The translations under genes were made by a program, and so were the position numbers. 64,000 bases of DNA from Paludibacteraceae bacterium. GTDB taxonomy: Bacteria > Bacteroidota > Bacteroidia > Bacteroidales > Paludibacteraceae. The notes below the pieces were generated by a model that made no database searches, was not told the origin of the DNA, and saw only the letters and a list, made by a program, of their open reading frames with translations. Shown one piece after another: positions 59,075 to 64,000 of the stretch (position 1 is the stretch's first letter; each line of letters starts with the position of its first letter). The stretch is from assembly GCA_024693065.1 (NCBI GenBank), contig JAILLP010000033.1, forward strand, positions 124,001 through 188,000, in the 5' to 3' direction.

Positions 59075-61876
59075 ATGGAAAACATTAAAAAACTGGTATT
59101 CGGGGCAATCGCGACATTTCTGGTGTTGCTTGGTGGTTGCGACAATTCCAAAGAAAACCTGAAGAACTGTAGCGATTATACGTGCGTGGACTCTGTCTCC
59201 AACACGCATGTCTATGGTCTTGTCTGTGATGCGGACGGTAACGCATTGGGCAATGTGTTGGTCACGAGCGGTGAGGACTCTGTGCTTACGAACGGGGGTG
59301 GAGCGTATTCGTTCGATAAGTGTCGTGTCGTGAATGGAAGATGCGTGGTGAAGTTCGAACTCCGTGAATTCTTCTCTGTGGTCCGCACGGCGGATATCTC
59401 CGGAGGGGAAGCCCGAGTCGATGCTGTTATGATGGCGCAGGATAGCAAGGAGGGGGTCTCGGAAGTCGTTCGCTTCCGTAATAGCCAAGGCACGACAATC
59501 GAAGTGGGTGGCATGAAAATCGCGATTCCCGCCAACTCCATGGTCTACGAGAAAGACGGGAAGGATTTCAATGGTTCCGTATTTGCCAGCGTATACTACT
59601 TGAGTCCCAATTCGGATAGATTCACCAAAGAGATGCCAGGCGGAGACATGAGTGGGGTGACTGCTGATGGGAAGTCCGTCATCCTCGTTTCGTATGGCAT
59701 GGTCGAGGTGACGTTGAAGGATTCCGTAGGCCAGAAGCTTCAGCTGAGAGAAGGCGAGGAAAGCACGCTCACCTTCCCCTTCCCTGATGGTTTCGCGGAG
59801 GATCAGAAATACGACAAAATCCCTCTTTGGTATTTCGACGAGGAGAAAGGCACATGGATCGAGGAAGGCATAGCCACGAAAAATGGCGATACCTACGTGG
59901 GAAATGTCAAACATTTCTCCTGGTATAATCTTGATTACCCATCTACCAGAGCGACCATCAAGGGACGTGTGACGAATAAGGACGGGAAGCCATTGCCTCA
60001 CGTGAGGGTGACAATCTCCCAGACGTGCGCACAATCTGACAACGAAGGTTATTACTGGGCTTATGTGCCGCAATACACACCCGTCTTTGTGACGGTAAAA
60101 CCGGAAGATTATGCCGATTGCAAAGACAACCCTATTTACGATGTCGAAGGACTTGGTGGAGGAGCCGTTTATACGCAGAACGTCGTTCTACCGGTTGTGC
60201 CTTGCCTCCATGGAAAGGTCACGGATAAGGAGGGCAGTCCGATGGGTGGCGTCGTCGTACGGGCACAGAATATGTCTGCCATGTCGGATATGGGTGGAAA
60301 TTATTTGTTCTACTATAATGTCGAAGGCCCTTTCTCCCTATTTGTGGGTGATGAATCCGTGGCGATCAATAAGAGTGAGGAGTGTAAAAAATATGTGTTC
60401 GGAAACCCATGGGAGATAAACAACGATAAAAGCTATGACTTCGTGGTCGACCGTCCTATACGCATATGCGGAAATATATTAGCCACCGATGACAAAAATA
60501 GACGCTTTAGTAAACCTATCCCAATCACTGTTGTCATCGGAGAGAAAGAGTATGTGGTTCAAAACCAGTATTCCTCTTGGAACGGCTATTCTTTCAATGT
60601 CACTAGCGATACGAAGGAGGTCTCCATATATGTCAAAGCCGACGATGGATTCGGGGAGGAATCAAATAGGGTAGGTGGAAAGCTGGACAAAAATGCGTGG
60701 CAATGTATGCCTGATATTTACGTCCCGTCAGGAGTTGTCGTGTCAGGTGCCATCCTCAACAAATGTGGCCCGTCTAGGGCAAATATATCCATCGTGTCTG
60801 GCCATGGGAAAGACAAGAAGGTATTTTCCCAAACCACTAAACACGGGTATTTTAGGCTTGAGTTACCAGTAAGCATGAAAGGTGTCAGTGCAAAGGTTAA
60901 GATCGACTGCAACGGAAAAATGTTCACGAAAAAGGTGGATTTGAAGGACTATATAATTGACCTCGGGGAGATTGAGTTCTGTTCCGGCGAAAAACTGGAT
61001 AAGAATTGCATCTATGCGTTTATTGGAGACCGGACCGTGAAGTTCAACACGAAAAAGGACAAATACACGGAAATGTTCCAAAGGAAAGGAGAGGAGTCCC
61101 GCAAGTATCAGGTCTGGTACAAGAGCCCCGACTACGGCGGAATGCTGATATTGGAAAACGAGAGTGCCTCGATATACGGGGGTCGGCACCGACTCACTGT
61201 CTATCTGCTTACCGACAAGATGAGCGTGATTAGAGGCAGCAAAATCGTTTGGCCGGAGGCTGATAACATTTACACTTTTAGTCCGGACTATGAGATGTTC
61301 GGGGACGGCCAGGATGACGGGGAAATATACATGTATGGATCTGCTGATGTCATAAACAAGGATGTTGACGATGAAATGCGCTCCAACTATGTCTCCAAAT
61401 TCTTTTTCAGGACAGCCTGGAGTGTCCTTATGGGCTCTTCTGATTCAACCACGTTCTACTCTTTGAAACTCAACCAGGAAAACACCCAGGAAATTGAAGG
61501 TTTCCTGAAAGCGAGCGGGTTTACCGAAAAGTCGACATTCTTGGATGACGAACAGCGCGTCACCTCAATCTTCCTTAAAGACGACGCTGAGGCTGTCGTG
61601 CATAGGAACAAGAAAAATGTAACGGATGTGACGATATTGGTGCGGGACGGGATAGGAAACGAGCCTCTTTTCAGTTGCTGGAAAGTCGATTTCAGAAACT
61701 CCACCCTCCAAAAGATGGGCGAAAGTAATATCAACTACATGTGGAAGAATGAAGCGGACATCGCTCATCTTGTCATGTTCGGCCCGATGATGGGTGTCCG
61801 GTTTACGAAGACAAACGAGGAGGAGAACAAGTGCGGTTGCTCGAACGGAATCGCACCGGCGGTCGCAAGTAAATAG
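59075..61876 (+). CDS. Large surface lipoprotein with carboxypeptidase-regulatory-like domains
   Basis: A 933-residue lipoprotein with its lipobox at LLGGC (Cys22). At least three carboxypeptidase-regulatory-like beta-sandwiches can be seen (VYGLVCDADGNALGNVLVTS near 50; IKGRVTNKDGKPLPHVRVTI near 297; LHGKVTDKEGSPMGGVVVRA near 380). Between the first two is a domain of about 150 residues opening VRFRNSQGTTIEVGGMKIAIP and closing with GNVKHFSWYNLD, resembling CILP/FAM171-like folds. The C-terminal 300 residues are unrecognised. The end is cysteine-containing (NKCGCSNGIAPAVASK). It follows protein B by 33 bases, so the three genes form one exported cassette. A role as a surface scaffold is inferred. 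Confidence 0.8.
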   Translation: MENIKKLVFGAIATFLVLLGGCDNSKENLKNCSDYTCVDSVSNTHVYGLVCDADGNALGNVLVTSGEDSVLTNGGGAYSFDKCRVVNGRCVVKFELREFFSVVRTADISGGEARVDAVMMAQDSKEGVSEVVRFRNSQGTTIEVGGMKIAIPANSMVYEKDGKDFNGSVFASVYYLSPNSDRFTKEMPGGDMSGVTADGKSVILVSYGMVEVTLKDSVGQKLQLREGEESTLTFPFPDGFAEDQKYDKIPLWYFDEEKGTWIEEGIATKNGDTYVGNVKHFSWYNLDYPSTRATIKGRVTNKDGKPLPHVRVTISQTCAQSDNEGYYWAYVPQYTPVFVTVKPEDYADCKDNPIYDVEGLGGGAVYTQNVVLPVVPCLHGKVTDKEGSPMGGVVVRAQNMSAMSDMGGNYLFYYNVEGPFSLFVGDESVAINKSEECKKYVFGNPWEINNDKSYDFVVDRPIRICGNILATDDKNRRFSKPIPITVVIGEKEYVVQNQYSSWNGYSFNVTSDTKEVSIYVKADDGFGEESNRVGGKLDKNAWQCMPDIYVPSGVVVSGAILNKCGPSRANISIVSGHGKDKKVFSQTTKHGYFRLELPVSMKGVSAKVKIDCNGKMFTKKVDLKDYIIDLGEIEFCSGEKLDKNCIYAFIGDRTVKFNTKKDKYTEMFQRKGEESRKYQVWYKSPDYGGMLILENESASIYGGRHRLTVYLLTDKMSVIRGSKIVWPEADNIYTFSPDYEMFGDGQDDGEIYMYGSADVINKDVDDEMRSNYVSKFFFRTAWSVLMGSSDSTTFYSLKLNQENTQEIEGFLKASGFTEKSTFLDDEQRVTSIFLKDDAEAVVHRNKKNVTDVTILVRDGIGNEPLFSCWKVDFRNSTLQKMGESNINYMWKNEADIAHLVMFGPMMGVRFTKTNEEENKCGCSNGIAPAVASK

Positions 61877-61962
61877 CGGCATACTCCATGCGGAATCGCA
61901 GGTAGGTTTTAAGGATTGATTTTCAAGTAAATAGCATTGCCTGTTTAATAAAAAAATGAATC

Positions 61963-61996
61963 TTTGGAACTTACCTGTAATTTTTATGTACTTTTG
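61963..61996 (+). promoter_or_regulatory. Promoter of the DUF486 gene
   Basis: TTTG at 61963-61966, 22 bases, and TACTTTTG at 61989-61996, 17 bases before the start codon. Spacing is one base over the usual range. Confidence 0.55.
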
Positions 61997-62013
61997 TCGC
62001 GGATTTAGAATCG

Positions 62014-62394
62014 ATGGAAATGGGTACTAAAGGTTTATTGACCATCCTTTTGCTGGTGGTGTCGAATGTCTTTATGACCTTCGCGTGGTATGGTAATCTG
62101 AAGTTGCAGGAGATGAAGATCTCGACGGATTGGCCGCTGATCCTTATCATCCTCTTCAGTTGGGGCATTGCCTTGTTGGAGTATTTCTTCATGATTCCGG
62201 CCAACCGTATCGGTTCCCAGATCATGGGAGGACCTTTCTCCCTGATGCAGTTGAAGGTGTTGCAGGAGGTGATTTCCATCTGTGTCTTCACTTGCATTGT
62301 GACGCTCGCCTTCAAGGGTGAATCGTTCCATTGGAACCATGCGGCGGCGTTCGTTTGTCTGGTGTTGGCGGTCTATTTCGTCTTCCGCAAATGA
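62014..62394 (+). CDS. DMT family protein (DUF486)
   Basis: A 126-residue membrane protein with four helices (about 6-26, 38-59, 73-95 and 103-123). The pattern VFMTFAWYGNLKL, then WGIALLEYFFMIPANRIGS and GGPFSLMQLKVLQEVISICVF, identifies the DUF486 family, small relatives of drug/metabolite transporters. The transported substance, if any, is unknown. The first ATG is used; a second in-frame ATG two codons later is possible. It is a monocistronic gene. Confidence 0.9.
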   Translation: MEMGTKGLLTILLLVVSNVFMTFAWYGNLKLQEMKISTDWPLILIILFSWGIALLEYFFMIPANRIGSQIMGGPFSLMQLKVLQEVISICVFTCIVTLAFKGESFHWNHAAAFVCLVLAVYFVFRK

Positions 62395-62443
62395 ACACGT
62401 TCCCGACTGATTCCCGGGTGTCTGTTTGATTGTAGTGTAAATG

Positions 62444-62474
62444 TTTCTTTTTTCGGATTAATTTTATATCTTTG
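62444..62474 (+). promoter_or_regulatory. Promoter of the second large secreted protein gene
   Basis: TTTC at 62444-62447, 19 bases, and a perfect TATCTTTG at 62467-62474, about 50 bases before the start codon. Confidence 0.6.
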
Positions 62475-62523
62475 TATGGGTATGGCTAAGTATATATGAG
62501 ATAATAGGGAATAATTTTTAAGT

Positions 62524-64000
62524 ATGAAAAATTGTAACATTATGAAAACTATAAAGTTATATCAATATTGCAAACCTATTGCAACGCTGGTGCTGTGGGT
62601 TTGCGCTTCGTTGTTGGGTTCAGCTTCCGCCGCAGTGATAGCGAGTACGGATTTTGAGCCTTATGTTAATTCCGGTGATTCTGTCCCTTGGGATTTGAAC
62701 TCAGTGGTGCAGGAGGGTGTGTCGGGTAATCACCTATATACGACAGCGGAATATGATCCGGATGGTGCCAATTACAGGAAAACAACTGCTCGTAGGGACT
62801 TTATTTACAGTGTTGTAAATAATCCGAGCGTTCTGAACCCTAAATATTTGGATTTGGATGATCCGATGCTTGTCATTCAATATGGAGGAACTATGACTCG
62901 TATGACCCCTTTCCTTAATTACGATGTCAGTGGTTTGAAGACGGGGACAAGGTTCACTATCACAGTTGAATATTATGCGCTTAATTCGACACTGACGAAT
63001 GGTACGCCTTTGAGTTTTAAGTTCTCGATTGATCCGAACGGGTATGGATCTTCGGATTATGACACGTATTTAGGACAAACCTCTGCTCCCCAAGTGACGA
63101 CCCCGCAAGTGAAGCAGACACTTAAGATTACCGGTACAGTGTTGAAGAGGGATATGAGTTTGGCATTCCTTTTCCCTGATTATGGTAAGGAAGAGGGATA
63201 TGCGATTGGAATTACTAAAATCACGGTAGAGGGTACTCTTGATCCGATTGCTCGTTCAAACCAAGGAACGGAAGCATGTAAGGGTGAGCAAACGCTACTT
63301 TTCCTTGACAAGGAATATAATGCGACTACCTATTCTTGGCAACGATATGACGGTGGTACATGGAAGGAAATTGGCACTAAAAAAAGCCTATTGTATGAGA
63401 TGCAGGAAGACGAAACGTTCCGTTGCCTGGTAGATGGTGCGCCTTCGAACGAATTGGAGGTGAAGAGTATTATGTGCTGCGAACAGAATGGTAAACCGGC
63501 GTCACGCCGTACACTTATGTGGGAGACATTCGGCCGCTTTACGGGAGCCCACACCTACTTGGATAGGGACGGAGTCGCGACATCCACACCTGCCACTTGG
63601 CCAGGTTATTGGGCGGATGTGTCGTATGATTTGCCAGGTCATATATTTGATGATGGTAAAACGCAATGTACTGAATGTAAAAGTGGTAAAACACCTGGTA
63701 AAGTGGATGATGGATACTACGCCATCGTGGTTCCGGCTCCTAATGGATATGCATTGCCTGATGGTAATACTGCGAATTGGATGAAGGGTGTGTCGGCTGA
63801 CCACACTTCCATAATTACAGGAGAGTCTAATTCGGCAGCTTTGGCCATTAATGTGGATTTCTATTATACGGGTCCTGTGTTTGAAGCTGAATTCCCTGAT
63901 ATTTGTACGGGTAAAACGGTCTTTTACGAGGCTTGGTTCGCTAACCTTTCTGCTGGTGGAACGTCTTATCCCCCAATAATTACGGTTAGAGTCGTCGATT
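62524..64000 (+). CDS. Large secreted surface protein, N-terminal part (runs off the window)
   Basis: The frame from ATG at 62524 (alternative ATG at 62542) stays open for 492 codons to the window edge. A signal peptide is visible (about residues 1-39, core ATLVLWVCASLLGSASA). The mature part has an N-terminal jelly-roll-like region (STDFEPYVNSGDSVPWDL, then VEYYALNSTLTNGTPLSF). An Ig-like module follows (EACKGEQTLLFLDKEYN, then YSWQRYDGGTWKEIG) that resembles the N-terminal region of the giant protein at 21566-28354. A pair of cysteines in CTECKSG and later beta-rich sequence follow. A T9SS sorting signal is expected at the unseen C-terminus. Confidence 0.85.
   Translation, partial: MKNCNIMKTIKLYQYCKPIATLVLWVCASLLGSASAAVIASTDFEPYVNSGDSVPWDLNSVVQEGVSGNHLYTTAEYDPDGANYRKTTARRDFIYSVVNNPSVLNPKYLDLDDPMLVIQYGGTMTRMTPFLNYDVSGLKTGTRFTITVEYYALNSTLTNGTPLSFKFSIDPNGYGSSDYDTYLGQTSAPQVTTPQVKQTLKITGTVLKRDMSLAFLFPDYGKEEGYAIGITKITVEGTLDPIARSNQGTEACKGEQTLLFLDKEYNATTYSWQRYDGGTWKEIGTKKSLLYEMQEDETFRCLVDGAPSNELEVKSIMCCEQNGKPASRRTLMWETFGRFTGAHTYLDRDGVATSTPATWPGYWADVSYDLPGHIFDDGKTQCTECKSGKTPGKVDDGYYAIVVPAPNGYALPDGNTANWMKGVSADHTSIITGESNSAALAINVDFYYTGPVFEAEFPDICTGKTVFYEAWFANLSAGGTSYPPIITVRVVD

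Noticed and set aside
1..64000. CRISPR arrays, insertion sequences, integrase or prophage genes
   Set aside because: No regularly spaced repeats, transposase, integrase or phage structural genes were seen on either strand.

Overview
The window looks like a chromosome segment from a member of the phylum Bacteroidota, most likely order Bacteroidales. Start codons lack Shine-Dalgarno sites. Many intergenic regions carry the phylum-specific promoter (TTTG, about 19-21 bases, TAnnTTTG). Gene families largely restricted to the phylum are present: the type IX secretion (T9SS) sortase PorU, giant proteins with T9SS C-terminal sorting signals, hybrid two-component systems with Reg_prop/Y_Y_Y sensors, DUF4290, and a eukaryote-type glycyl-tRNA synthetase. 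No CRISPR array, rRNA operon, insertion sequence or prophage was seen.

Layout. 1-2490: end of rplM, then rpsI, rpsB, tsf. 2490-2970: a non-coding tandem repeat. 2972-5701: transketolase and an HD-domain hydrolase. 5783-8448: tRNA-Ser and an ExbB/ExbD proton-channel operon with a four-helix partner. 8745-15248 (minus strand): tatD, a fumarylacetoacetate hydrolase, porU, a Crp/Fnr regulator and a prephenate dehydrogenase. 15412-18557: tRNA-Asp, then minus-strand rpmE (type B), nadK, fmt and an ECF sigma factor. 18684-21093: periplasmic cyclophilin and glycyl-tRNA synthetase. 21566-28354: a 2262-residue adhesin-like T9SS substrate. 28422-32322: Upf1-like helicase, rhomboid protease, glyA. 32508-36503: hybrid two-component system 1. 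36504-37274: a likely small RNA and tRNA-Leu. 37275-39500: manC and a TerC-type membrane protein. 39507-44777: hybrid system 2 in an operon with apbE. 44964-51143: DUF4290, murA, a class A penicillin-binding protein, an alpha-oxoamine synthase and a guanine deaminase. 51173-52039: an AT-rich AbiC-like gene. 52064-56777: YgiQ radical SAM protein, tRNA-Gln, a small membrane protein, and a YolD-like/Y-family polymerase pair. 56949-61876: two paralogous secreted proteins plus a large lipoprotein. 62014-64000: a DUF486 protein and the N-terminal part of a second large secreted protein that runs off the window.

How the genes fit together. Much of the window concerns the cell envelope: T9SS export (PorU and two giant cargo proteins), energised outer-membrane transport (ExbBD), peptidoglycan synthesis (MurA, PBP1A), probable sphingolipid or sulfonolipid synthesis (alpha-oxoamine synthase), GDP-mannose supply (ManC) and carbohydrate-type sensing (two hybrid systems). 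Housekeeping translation genes are interspersed. The two sections most likely to be horizontally acquired are the AbiC-like defence gene and the YolD/polymerase Y cassette.

The best candidates for something undescribed are: the promoter-to-terminator unit at 36566-36739 with no convincing gene; the three-gene secreted/lipoprotein cassette at 56949-61876; a hybrid two-component regulator linked to a flavinyl transferase rather than to a polysaccharide locus; and the isolated AbiC-like gene. All functional assignments come from reading the sequence and recognising families; no searches were run.
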